A DNA stretch of 43,052 nt from Flavobacteriia bacterium (GTDB lineage Bacteria > Bacteroidota > Bacteroidia > Flavobacteriales > Flavobacteriaceae): NCBI GenBank assembly GCA_004293045.1, contig RDXY01000014.1, forward strand, positions 1-43,052. The letters are read 5' to 3'. Position numbers and translations under genes: made by a program. The notes beneath the pieces were generated by a model. It saw only the letters and a program-made list of their open reading frames with translations, was not told where the DNA came from and did not search any database. Shown in pieces: positions 24,675 through 32,185 of this stretch (position 1 is its first letter; each line of letters begins with the position of its first letter).

Positions 24675-26537
24675 ATGAATTACCTTTCAGTAGAAAATAT
24701 ATCAAAATCATACGGAGAACGTGTCCTTTTTAAAGACATTTCTTTCGGAATAAATAAAGATCAAAAAATTGCTTTTATCGCTAAAAACGGTTCGGGAAAA
24801 ACAACCATTATGAACATTATTAATGGTTTTGATGAACCGGATACGGGACAAGTAGTAATAAGAAAAGGAATAAAAATGGCTTTTTTGAGTCAGAATTTTA
24901 ATCTACAAGACGAATTAACCATTGAAGAAAGCATTTTTGCCTCAGATAATGAGGTTTTACAGGTAATTAGAAACTACGAAAAGGCATTAGAACATCCAGA
25001 AGACGAAGAAAAGTATCAGAAAGCGTTTGACGATATGGATCGATATAATGCTTGGGATTTTGAAACACAATACAAACAAATTTTGTCTAAATTAAAACTT
25101 GACGATTTAAAACTAAAAGTTAAAAAATTATCTGGAGGGCAAAAAAAACGATTGTCATTAGCCATTATTTTAATTAATAGACCTGATTTATTAATTTTAG
25201 ACGAACCAACCAATCACTTGGATTTAGAGATGATTGAATGGCTAGAAGATTATTTTGCCAAAGAAAACATTACTTTATTTATGGTAACACACGACCGTTT
25301 CTTTTTAGAACGTGTTTGTAACGAAATTATTGAATTAGATAACGGAAAACTCTATCAATACAAAGGAAATTACTCCTATTATTTAGAAAAAAAAGAAGAG
25401 CGTCAAATTTCTGAAAACTCTAGTATTGATAAAGCACAGAACCTTTTTATTAAGGAATTGGCTTGGATGCGAAGACAACCAAAAGCAAGAACTACCAAAT
25501 CCAAATCGCGTCAAGATGATTTTTATGTGATTAAAGAAAAAGCAGAAAGCCGTCGTAAAGAAAATGTGGTAGAGCTTGAAATTAATATGGAACGAATGGG
25601 AAGCAAGATTATCGAAATGGTAAAATTGAACAAAAGTTTCCCAGACAGAACCATTTTAAAAGACTTTACTTACGCGTTTCAACGAGGTGAACGTATTGGA
25701 ATTATTGGGAAAAACGGGACTGGAAAATCGACTTTCTTGAATATTTTAACCAAAACTATGGAACCCGATGCTGGGAAAGTAATTATTGGTGATACAATTA
25801 AAATTGGATATTACACACAGAGTGGTATCAACCCAAAACCTGGACAAAAAGTCATTGATATTATTAAAGAATACGGAGAATATATTCCGCTAACGAAAGG
25901 CAAAATCATTTCGGCTTCACAACTATTAGAACGTTTCTTGTTTGATGCAAAAAAACAATACGATTTCGTAGAAAAATTAAGTGGTGGCGAACTAAAACGA
26001 TTGTATTTATGTACGGTTTTAATTCAGAATCCGAATTTCTTAATTTTAGATGAACCCACAAATGATTTAGATATTGTTACGCTAAATGTATTAGAAAGTT
26101 TCTTATTAGATTTCCCTGGATGCTTGTTAGTGGTAAGTCACGATAGGTATTTTATGGATAAAATTGTGGATCATTTATTTGTATTTAGAGGTCAAGGTGA
26201 AATTGAAGATTTCCCTGGAAATTATTCCGATTTTAGAAGTTATGAAGATTCTGTGGAGCCAAAAGTTTTAAATAGCGTAAGCACTGATAAAGGAAGTTGG
26301 AAACAAAATCAACCCGCCAAAGCAGGATTAAACTTCAACGAGCAAAAGGAGTTCAACAAAATTGAAAAAGACATTAAAGATTTAGAATATCAAAAAAAGC
26401 AAATTGAACAAGAATTTTCGGACGGTAAAGTAGCTGATGACAAAATTGAAGCTAAAGCCATCGAATTACAAAAAATCATTCAATCATTAGAAGAAAAAGA
26501 AACACGTTGGTTTGAATTATCAAGTAAAATAGAATAA
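24675..26537 (+). CDS. ABC-F ATPase (Uup-like), ribosome-associated
   Basis: ABC-F proteins act on ribosomes, not in transport. Two ABC domains lie in 620 residues without membrane helices. The first has AKNGSGKTT (about 36-44), LSGGQKKRLSLA and LDEPTNHLDLEMIEW. The second has GKNGTGKST, LSGGELKRLYLC and LDEPTNDLDIVTLN. A charged linker between them contains ELAWMRRQPKARTTKSKSRQ. A C-terminal coiled coil (about residue 550 on) is typical of Uup, linked to transposon excision and ribosome function. Start is the ATG at 24675; an earlier TTG lies in the leader. Confidence 0.93.
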   Translation: MNYLSVENISKSYGERVLFKDISFGINKDQKIAFIAKNGSGKTTIMNIINGFDEPDTGQVVIRKGIKMAFLSQNFNLQDELTIEESIFASDNEVLQVIRNYEKALEHPEDEEKYQKAFDDMDRYNAWDFETQYKQILSKLKLDDLKLKVKKLSGGQKKRLSLAIILINRPDLLILDEPTNHLDLEMIEWLEDYFAKENITLFMVTHDRFFLERVCNEIIELDNGKLYQYKGNYSYYLEKKEERQISENSSIDKAQNLFIKELAWMRRQPKARTTKSKSRQDDFYVIKEKAESRRKENVVELEINMERMGSKIIEMVKLNKSFPDRTILKDFTYAFQRGERIGIIGKNGTGKSTFLNILTKTMEPDAGKVIIGDTIKIGYYTQSGINPKPGQKVIDIIKEYGEYIPLTKGKIISASQLLERFLFDAKKQYDFVEKLSGGELKRLYLCTVLIQNPNFLILDEPTNDLDIVTLNVLESFLLDFPGCLLVVSHDRYFMDKIVDHLFVFRGQGEIEDFPGNYSDFRSYEDSVEPKVLNSVSTDKGSWKQNQPAKAGLNFNEQKEFNKIEKDIKDLEYQKKQIEQEFSDGKVADDKIEAKAIELQKIIQSLEEKETRWFELSSKIE

Positions 26538-26568
26538 TAATTACACCGAGTTCGCAACGCTTTATTTT

Positions 26569-26606
26569 CTTTGTGAAACTCTGTGAAAACTCTGTGAAAC
26601 TCTGTG
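26569..26606 (+). repeat. CTCTGTGAAA short tandem repeat overlapping a gene start
   Basis: Four copies of a 10-11 nt unit (CTTTGTGAAA, CTCTGTGAAAA, CTCTGTGAAA, CTCTGTG) run up to and include the GTG start of the next gene. Confidence 0.8.
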
Positions 26607-27164
26607 TTACAAAAAATAATATCTTACATAAAATTCCTTTGGAACTCCAAAAACGAACATGGTGTGCACTCGCCGTTTGTGTTTGATTTGGTTACGAAAT
26701 GTTTTTACGATAAAACGAAATATCCAGCATACACAACTCAAAAAAACACCTCAAAAAGAAGTCGATTATTAGTAAGAATCGTGCGGTATTTTGAACCTAA
26801 AACTATTTTAGAAATTGGAAATGAAATTGAATTAAATACCTTCATTTGCTCTTCTAAAATAATCTCATTTCAAGCTTTTCAAACAAATATTAATGCTAGC
26901 CATGCAAGTACTATCGACTTCATCTACTTCAACAAAAATGAGTCTCAAAAAACAACTTTAGACTATTTTGAAAGGTTATTACCTACGGTGATGAACGATT
27001 CAGTTTGGATAATTAATGACATTCATAAATCAAAAGAAAATGAAAATACTTGGGACTTCATCAAAAAACATCCTAAAGTAAAAGTTACGATTGATGCATT
27101 TCATTTCGGAATGGTGTTTTTTAGAGCTGAGCAAGAGAAAGAACATTTCGTAATTCGAGTTTAA
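26604..27164 (+). CDS. Shrunken SAM-methyltransferase-like protein
   Basis: This 186-residue protein opens with a segment typical of a flavobacterial methyltransferase family (NEHGVHSPFVFDLVTKCFYDK). It closes with the matching C-terminal half (TLDYFERLLPTVMNDSVWIINDIHKSKE, then KVTIDAFHFGMVFFRAEQ). Family members I recall are about 240 residues and carry a glycine-rich SAM loop EIGTSLGLAT. Here that stretch reads EIGNEIELNTFICSSK, without the glycines, and about 50 residues around it are missing. It is probably not an active methyltransferase, although the frame is intact. The start is GTG within a tandem repeat, right after an in-frame stop, so the true start may differ. Confidence 0.65.
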   Translation: MLQKIISYIKFLWNSKNEHGVHSPFVFDLVTKCFYDKTKYPAYTTQKNTSKRSRLLVRIVRYFEPKTILEIGNEIELNTFICSSKIISFQAFQTNINASHASTIDFIYFNKNESQKTTLDYFERLLPTVMNDSVWIINDIHKSKENENTWDFIKKHPKVKVTIDAFHFGMVFFRAEQEKEHFVIRV

Positions 27165-27210
27165 TTGAAAAGAACACAGATTTGACAAATTAAACGGATT
27201 CTCTTAAATT

Positions 27211-27318
27211 TGATTTTTGTTATTGTTATTGTTATTGATATTGTTATTGATTTTTGTGATTGATATTGTTATTGTTATTGATTTTTGTTATTGTTATTGT
27301 TATTGCCATTGATTTTTG
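27211..27318. repeat. Imperfect (TTATTG)n low-complexity tract
   Basis: About 108 nt of TTGTTATTG and TTGATTTTTG units fill the gap before the ABC ATPase gene. I see no promoter box or hairpin in it. The remaining 80 nt to the ATG are plain AT-rich DNA. Confidence 0.85.
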
Positions 27319-27400
27319 AATATACCTGTAACAATTTCTTCTTTTCAACTACTTATAACTTGTAGTAATTATTGTAAACTAAAAACTGCGACTGAAAACT

Positions 27401-28105
27401 ATGAAAACTCCAATAATAGACATTAAAGGTATTACACGTGATTTCCAATTAGGAAGCGAAACGGTAAACGTATTAAAAGGAATCGATTTAGTAATAAACA
27501 AAGGGGAATATGTGGCGCTTATGGGGCCGTCAGGTTCTGGGAAATCGACTTTAATGAATATTTTAGGTTGTTTAGACACACCAACTTCTGGAAGTTATAT
27601 TTTAAACGGAAAACAAGTTAGTGAAATGCACGATGACGAATTAGCAGAAATTAGAAATAAAGAAATTGGTTTCGTATTTCAAACGTTCAACTTGATGCCT
27701 CGTACAACAGCTTTAGATAATGTGGCCTTACCAATGGTATATGCTGGTTTTTCTAAAGAAGATAGAAATAAACGTGCTACAGAAGTTCTATCACAAGTAG
27801 GCTTGGCAGACCGAATGGATCATAAACCAAATCAGCTTTCAGGTGGGCAACGTCAGCGTGTGGCTGTTGGTAGAGCTTTGGTTAACAAACCTTCCATCAT
27901 TTTAGCCGATGAACCCACTGGAAATTTAGATAGTAAAACTTCCGTAGAAATTATGAAATTATTTGGCGAAATCCACGCAAATGGAAATACGGTAATTTTA
28001 GTAACGCACGAGGAAGATATTGCCGCTCACGCACACAGAATTATTCGCTTACGTGACGGAATTATTGAAAATGACATTCAGAATAAAGAAATTGTTGCTT
28101 ATTAA
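27401..28105 (+). CDS. ABC transporter ATP-binding protein (LolD/MacB type)
   Basis: This 234-residue ATPase has all ABC motifs: Walker A GPSGSGKS (42-49), Q loop FVFQTFNLM, signature [15 protein letters not shown], Walker [14 protein letters not shown] and switch His in VTHEEDIA. It belongs to the MacB/LolD/FtsE branch, which powers lipoprotein release or efflux through FtsX-like permeases. No permease gene is adjacent, so its partner must be elsewhere. It converges on dapF, and the two stop codons overlap. Confidence 0.92.
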   Translation: MKTPIIDIKGITRDFQLGSETVNVLKGIDLVINKGEYVALMGPSGSGKSTLMNILGCLDTPTSGSYILNGKQVSEMHDDELAEIRNKEIGFVFQTFNLMPRTTALDNVALPMVYAGFSKEDRNKRATEVLSQVGLADRMDHKPNQLSGGQRQRVAVGRALVNKPSIILADEPTGNLDSKTSVEIMKLFGEIHANGNTVILVTHEEDIAAHAHRIIRLRDGIIENDIQNKEIVAY

Positions 28106-28890
28106 ATAAAGCTACATTCGATATTACCAGCAAAAACCAATTCAGCTGGACCTGTTAAGAATACATTTTTATACACTTCATTTTCTACAACAAAACTAAT
28201 GATTAGCTTTCCGCCTAATACATTAATATGGATACGATTCGCTTCTGTTTTATGAGTAGCATGCATAGCAATTGCCACGGCAGTAGCACCCGTTCCGCAG
28301 GATAACGTTTCGTTTTCCACACCTCGTTCATATGTACGAACTGAAAAAGTGTCAGTAGTTTCTTGTTCTACAAAGTTGATATTACAACCCAAAGCGCCAT
28401 ACAAATCAGAATATCTTAATTTCGAGCCATTATTTTTGACATCAAAATCTTTTAAATCTGAAACTAATTGCACGTGATGTGGCGAACCTGTATACACAAA
28501 ATCATGCGTATTAAAATGTTTTACTTCTGTTACATCTATCATTTGAAGTGCAATTAAATAGTCTTCAAATTTTGCAAAATGATAGCCATCTGATGCTTCA
28601 AAATGAGCTTCTTTTTCAATAATACCTAATTGTTTTGCAAAGGCCACTAAACATCGTCCTCCATTACCACACATAGTACTGGTGCTTCCATCGGAATTGT
28701 AGTACACCATAGTAAAATCGTATTTTTCATGATTTTCTAACAAAATTAAACCGTCACCACCTATGCCAAAACGTCGGTCGCATAAAAATTCAATTAGTTT
28801 GGTATTATTTTTGGGAAAAGCGTTTGTACGATTATCAATCATAACAAAATCGTTTCCAGTACCTTGGTATTTGTAAAATTGTATTTGCAT
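28102..28890 (-). CDS. dapF: Diaminopimelate epimerase
   Basis: DapF converts LL- to meso-diaminopimelate for lysine and peptidoglycan. The 262-residue protein has both catalytic cysteines, Cys74 in MCGNGGRC and Cys198 in LSCGTGATA, along with [14 protein letters not shown] and [12 protein letters not shown]. Its stop codon overlaps that of the converging ABC ATPase gene (28102-28105), so no terminator lies between. A TATATTTG box ends only 4 nt before the ATG, so the mRNA may be nearly leaderless. Confidence 0.96.
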   Translation of the reverse strand: MQIQFYKYQGTGNDFVMIDNRTNAFPKNNTKLIEFLCDRRFGIGGDGLILLENHEKYDFTMVYYNSDGSTSTMCGNGGRCLVAFAKQLGIIEKEAHFEASDGYHFAKFEDYLIALQMIDVTEVKHFNTHDFVYTGSPHHVQLVSDLKDFDVKNNGSKLRYSDLYGALGCNINFVEQETTDTFSVRTYERGVENETLSCGTGATAVAIAMHATHKTEANRIHINVLGGKLIISFVVENEVYKNVFLTGPAELVFAGNIECSFI

Positions 28891-28894
28891 AGTA

Positions 28895-28902
28895 CAAATA
28901 TA
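28895..28902 (-). promoter_or_regulatory. -7 promoter element of dapF
   Basis: TATATTTG on the minus strand ends 4 nt before the ATG at 28890. If used, transcription would start at or within a few bases of the start codon. Confidence 0.45.
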
Positions 28903-28930
28903 TTTATTTTTTTGCAGAAAATTGCTTTAA

Positions 28931-29008
28931 GGCGTGCCGCGACATCCTTTTTATTTTGATCCTTGAGACACTCCTAAGTAAAAAAATAAAAAGATTAGCG
29001 GAAAGCCC
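28931..29008. repeat. Imperfect inverted-repeat element between dapF and the HtrA gene
   Basis: The left arm 28931-28957 (GGCGTGCCGC then CATCCTTTTTATTTT) pairs imperfectly with 28983-29008 (AAAATAAAAAGATTAGCGG then AAGCCC) around a loop of about 25 nt. It is clearly richer in G+C than other gaps here. I recall similar sequences repeated in other Flavobacterium genomes. It is not a tRNA and has no open frame. Confidence 0.55.
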
Positions 29009-29042
29009 GACCTGTAAGGAAATGCCCAAATGCTAAAAAGAT

Positions 29043-29070
29043 GTTAAACATTGTTAATCGTGCGTTAAAC
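29043..29070 (+). promoter_or_regulatory. Three phased GTTAA(A/T)C direct repeats upstream of the HtrA gene
   Basis: GTTAAAC (29043-29049), GTTAATC (29053-29059) and GTTAAAC (29064-29070) lie 10 and 11 bp apart, on one face of the helix. They end 25 nt before a near-consensus -7 box TATATTTA (29096-29103). The array looks like a binding site for a response regulator that binds direct repeats. Confidence 0.5.
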
Positions 29071-29123
29071 GAAATTATTATTTAAAAAACCTATTTATAT
29101 TTACAGAGTAAAAAAAATTAAAA

Positions 29124-30518
29124 ATGAACAAAATGAAAAATTTAGGAAGTCTATTTATTGTATCATTAATGAGTGGTGCCATTACTTTGGGTGCCTATAG
29201 ATTCATTGAAAATAGAAAAAATGAAAGCGATTCAATTATTACCACTTCACCAAACTACAACAAAGCGGTAAGTTACAATGGTGCCGAAAATATTGATTTT
29301 ACAACTGGTGCCGAAAAAGCCATTCATAGTGTAGTTCACGTTAAAAATGTTTCGGTGCGAACGTTCACGGATCCATGGGCCTCCTTTTTTTATGGAGGGG
29401 GTACACAACAACAAGAACAAATAGGTACTGGATCTGGAGTAATTGTTTCAGAAGATGGTTATATTGTAACCAATAATCACGTAATACAAGATGCTAACGA
29501 GCTTGAAGTAACTTTAAATAACAACAAAGCATACAAAGCAAAATTAATAGGTACTGATAGCAAAATGGACATTGCTTTACTAAAAATAGACGCTGATGAA
29601 AAGTTACCATTTATTGTTTTTGGTAATTCTGATAATATTAAAGTAGGGGAATGGGTTTTAGCGGTAGGTAATCCGTATCAATTGAATTCTACAGTTACTG
29701 CGGGTATTATTTCAGCAAAAGCCAGAAATTTAGATAAGGCAAGTATTCAATCGTTTATTCAAACCGATGCAGCAGTAAACCCCGGAAATAGCGGTGGTGC
29801 TTTAGTAAATACCAATGGCGAATTGATTGGAATTAATACGATGATTTCTTCGCCAACAGGAAGTTATGCTGGATATTCATTTGCCGTTCCGTCTAATATT
29901 ACTAAAAAGATTATTGAAGATTTAATGAAATTTGGTAATGTACAACGCGGTATTTTAGGAGTTGAAGGTGGCGAATTAAACGCAGAAGCTGCCAAAAAAT
30001 ATGGAATCAAACAAACGGAAGGATTTTACGTAAACAAAGTCAATAAAAATTCTGGAGCGGAAAAAGTTGGTATAGTAAAAGGAGATGTGATTTTAAAATT
30101 AGATGACACTAAAATTGCTTCATCCGCAGAGATGGCAACGGTTATCAACACAAAAAGACCCAATGATATTGTTAAAGTTACCTTATTAAGAGATGGTAAA
30201 AACTTAGCTTTAAATGTTCCACTAACCAAAAAAGAATTAATTGCCTACGAATTTAATGGAATAGAATTTGAAGAGTTAGATGCCAACGATAAAAAACGAT
30301 TTAACTTAAAAAGCGGCATAAAAATCAAACAAGTAACCAATGCAGATTACAAGGAATATGCTGAAGATTTAAAAGGTTCGATTGTAACACAAGTGGATAA
30401 TATGCGAGCAGTAGATATGGAAAGTGTATCTGCATATTTAGCCAAAAAAGAAACAACTGAAAAAACTCGTTATCAAATTATAGCAAAAAACGGACAGATG
30501 TATCGCATCTTTTTATAA
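29124..30518 (+). CDS. HtrA/DegP-like periplasmic serine protease
   Basis: This protease-chaperone clears misfolded envelope proteins. The 464-residue protein has an N-terminal hydrophobic anchor or signal (LGSLFIVSLMSGAITLGAY) and a trypsin-like domain with catalytic His119 (TNNHVIQD), Asp149 (SKMDIALLKI) and Ser223 (NPGNSGGAL). One clear PDZ domain follows (about 277-365), then a diverged second PDZ-like region to the C-terminus. A flexible GGGTQQQEQ loop precedes the active domain. It has its own terminator and an upstream array of direct repeats that may regulate it. Confidence 0.95.
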   Translation: MNKMKNLGSLFIVSLMSGAITLGAYRFIENRKNESDSIITTSPNYNKAVSYNGAENIDFTTGAEKAIHSVVHVKNVSVRTFTDPWASFFYGGGTQQQEQIGTGSGVIVSEDGYIVTNNHVIQDANELEVTLNNNKAYKAKLIGTDSKMDIALLKIDADEKLPFIVFGNSDNIKVGEWVLAVGNPYQLNSTVTAGIISAKARNLDKASIQSFIQTDAAVNPGNSGGALVNTNGELIGINTMISSPTGSYAGYSFAVPSNITKKIIEDLMKFGNVQRGILGVEGGELNAEAAKKYGIKQTEGFYVNKVNKNSGAEKVGIVKGDVILKLDDTKIASSAEMATVINTKRPNDIVKVTLLRDGKNLALNVPLTKKELIAYEFNGIEFEELDANDKKRFNLKSGIKIKQVTNADYKEYAEDLKGSIVTQVDNMRAVDMESVSAYLAKKETTEKTRYQIIAKNGQMYRIFL

Positions 30519-30538
30519 TAATCTAAATGCATTTTAAG

Positions 30539-30575
30539 ATTCGCAAAGTAGTATTTATTTTGCGAATTTTTTTGT
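30539..30575 (+). terminator. Terminator after the HtrA gene
   Basis: A perfect 9-bp stem ATTCGCAAA (30539-30547) with 30559-30567 is followed by TTTTTTG. Confidence 0.85.
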
Positions 30576-30605
30576 TTTTCATCTAAAAAATAACACGAAA
30601 AAAAA

Positions 30606-30623
30606 TCGTAAAAAACTTTACGA
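30606..30623 (+). promoter_or_regulatory. Candidate operator upstream of GAPDH
   Basis: TCGTAAA-AAAC-TTTACGA is a perfect 7-bp inverted repeat with a 4-bp spacer. It ends 16 nt before the -7 box, thus covering the -33 region where a repressor or activator would bind. Confidence 0.45.
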
Positions 30624-30639
30624 AAACGATTGAAATCTA

Positions 30640-30647
30640 TACTTTTG
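30640..30647 (+). promoter_or_regulatory. -7 promoter element of GAPDH
   Basis: TACTTTTG matches TAnnTTTG and lies 30 nt before the ATG at 30678. The usual -33 TTG is absent and is replaced by the inverted repeat. Confidence 0.55.
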
Positions 30648-30677
30648 CATGAAATTAGTAACGCAATCTATATTTTC

Positions 30678-32126
30678 ATGAACAACAACACCATTTACGA
30701 AAAAGAATTAGCTTTTCAGGCAGACAGAAGAAAAGCATGTGTAGAATTTGTAAAAATTATAAGCGATTTATGGTTTGACAAATCTATTGAACTGGTCTTA
30801 TTTAGAAATCAATTAATTGACAGAAATGTTTCTGACATTATCAACTTACACGAATATGCAGTTGCATTTGTAGAAAAACCAATCAATATTTTTGATAGTG
30901 TAGAAATTGCAAGAGCTATTGAAAATTTAGATTTACCGCCATCTCGAATAGATATTGGAAAATTAACCTATGAATATCATTTAGAAGATGATAAATATAA
31001 TGACGCAAAAGCGTTTGTAATTGACAAATTAAAATATGCAAAAGACACATCTGAAATTGTACCTAAAGATGTAGTACTTTATGGTTTTGGTCGAATTGGT
31101 CGTTTGTTAGCTCGCGAAATGATGAGCAAAATTGGGAAGGGACAACAATTACGTTTACGTGCCATTGTAACACGTGATAAAAATGATGCGATTTTATTAG
31201 AAAAAAGAGCCTCATTATTACGATACGACTCAGTACATGGAGATTTTGAAGGCTCGGTTGTTGCTGATCCCGATAACAATGCCTTGATTATTAACGGAAC
31301 TACCGTTCATATCATTACAGCTAATTCTCCAGAAGAAGTTGATTATACGGCATACGGGATTAATGATGCTTTAGTAATCGATAATACAGGGGCTTTTACC
31401 ACCGAAGAAGCGTTAGCAAGACACCTATCCTCTAAAGGAGCGGATAAAGTATTATTAACCGCTCCTGGAAAAGGCGTTCCTAATATCGTATATGGTGTAA
31501 ACCATGAGGATTATGACCCAGATAAAGTACATATTTTCTCTGCGGCCTCTTGTACCACAAACGCAATTACACCAATTTTAGCCGTTGTTGAAGAAACTTT
31601 AGGAGTAGTTAAAGGGCATTTAGAAACCATTCATGCCTATACAAACGACCAAAATTTGGTAGATAATATGCATAAAAAATACCGTCGCGGTAGAGCTGCG
31701 GGTTTAAATATGGTTATTACGGAAACCGGAGCTGGAAGTGCCGTAGCCAAAGCATTACCAAGTTTAGCAGGAAAACTAACTTCGAATGCAATACGTGTTC
31801 CCGTTCCAAATGGTTCATTAGTAGTATTAAATTTAGAAGTTAGCAGAACAACTTCAGTTCAAGAATTAAACAATATTATGAAAACCTATGCTTTAGAAGG
31901 GAATTTAGTAGAGCAAATAAAATATTCTTTAAACAATGAATTGGTTTCTTCAGATATTGTTGGAACCGCTCAGCCCTCTATTTACGATAGTAATGCTACC
32001 ATAGTTTCTGGAGATGGTAAAAATATAGTGCTATATATTTGGTACGATAACGAATATGGATATAGTCATCAAGTAATACGATTGGCAAAATATATTGCCA
32101 AAGTAAGACGCTATATGTATTATTAA
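30678..32126 (+). CDS. gap: Glyceraldehyde-3-phosphate dehydrogenase, N-terminally extended form
   Basis: GAPDH oxidises glyceraldehyde 3-phosphate with NAD or NADP in glycolysis or gluconeogenesis. From the ATG at 30678 the protein is 482 residues, about 150 longer than the classical enzyme. The first 130 or so form a helical extension (starting MNNNTIYEKELAFQADRRK). The standard fold follows: GFGRIGRLLAREM (Gly136 on), catalytic Cys292 in SAASCTTNAITPIL, HAYTNDQNLVD, RRGRAAGLNMV and WYDNEYGYSHQ. I recall this long type in Bacteroidota, often next to a shorter paralogue, and it may favour gluconeogenesis. The coenzyme cannot be assigned from sequence alone. Confidence 0.93.
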   Translation: MNNNTIYEKELAFQADRRKACVEFVKIISDLWFDKSIELVLFRNQLIDRNVSDIINLHEYAVAFVEKPINIFDSVEIARAIENLDLPPSRIDIGKLTYEYHLEDDKYNDAKAFVIDKLKYAKDTSEIVPKDVVLYGFGRIGRLLAREMMSKIGKGQQLRLRAIVTRDKNDAILLEKRASLLRYDSVHGDFEGSVVADPDNNALIINGTTVHIITANSPEEVDYTAYGINDALVIDNTGAFTTEEALARHLSSKGADKVLLTAPGKGVPNIVYGVNHEDYDPDKVHIFSAASCTTNAITPILAVVEETLGVVKGHLETIHAYTNDQNLVDNMHKKYRRGRAAGLNMVITETGAGSAVAKALPSLAGKLTSNAIRVPVPNGSLVVLNLEVSRTTSVQELNNIMKTYALEGNLVEQIKYSLNNELVSSDIVGTAQPSIYDSNATIVSGDGKNIVLYIWYDNEYGYSHQVIRLAKYIAKVRRYMYY

Positions 32127-32146
32127 TATTTAGTAAAAAAATATTG

Positions 32147-32185
32147 AATCCGTCCCAATTAATTATTGAGACGGATTTATTTTAT
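32147..32185. terminator. Bidirectional terminator between GAPDH (+) and the permease gene (-)
   Basis: AATCCGTC (32147-32154) pairs with GACGGATT (32170-32177), with a possible inner CAAT/ATTG pairing. T-rich sequence follows on the plus strand, and an A-rich run precedes it, giving T on the minus transcript. Confidence 0.75.

Noticed and set aside
24675..26537. ABC transporter importer or exporter
   Set aside because: Two fused ATPase domains without membrane helices, with an ABC-F linker, indicate a ribosome-associated protein.
27211..27318. Possible CRISPR-like array
   Set aside because: The units are 6-10 nt with no unique spacers and no cas genes nearby; it is a low-complexity tract.
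28921..29040. tRNA or known riboswitch in the GC-richer gap
   Set aside because: There is no acceptor/T-arm pattern or CCA, and I could not match any riboswitch core. It is recorded as an inverted-repeat element only.
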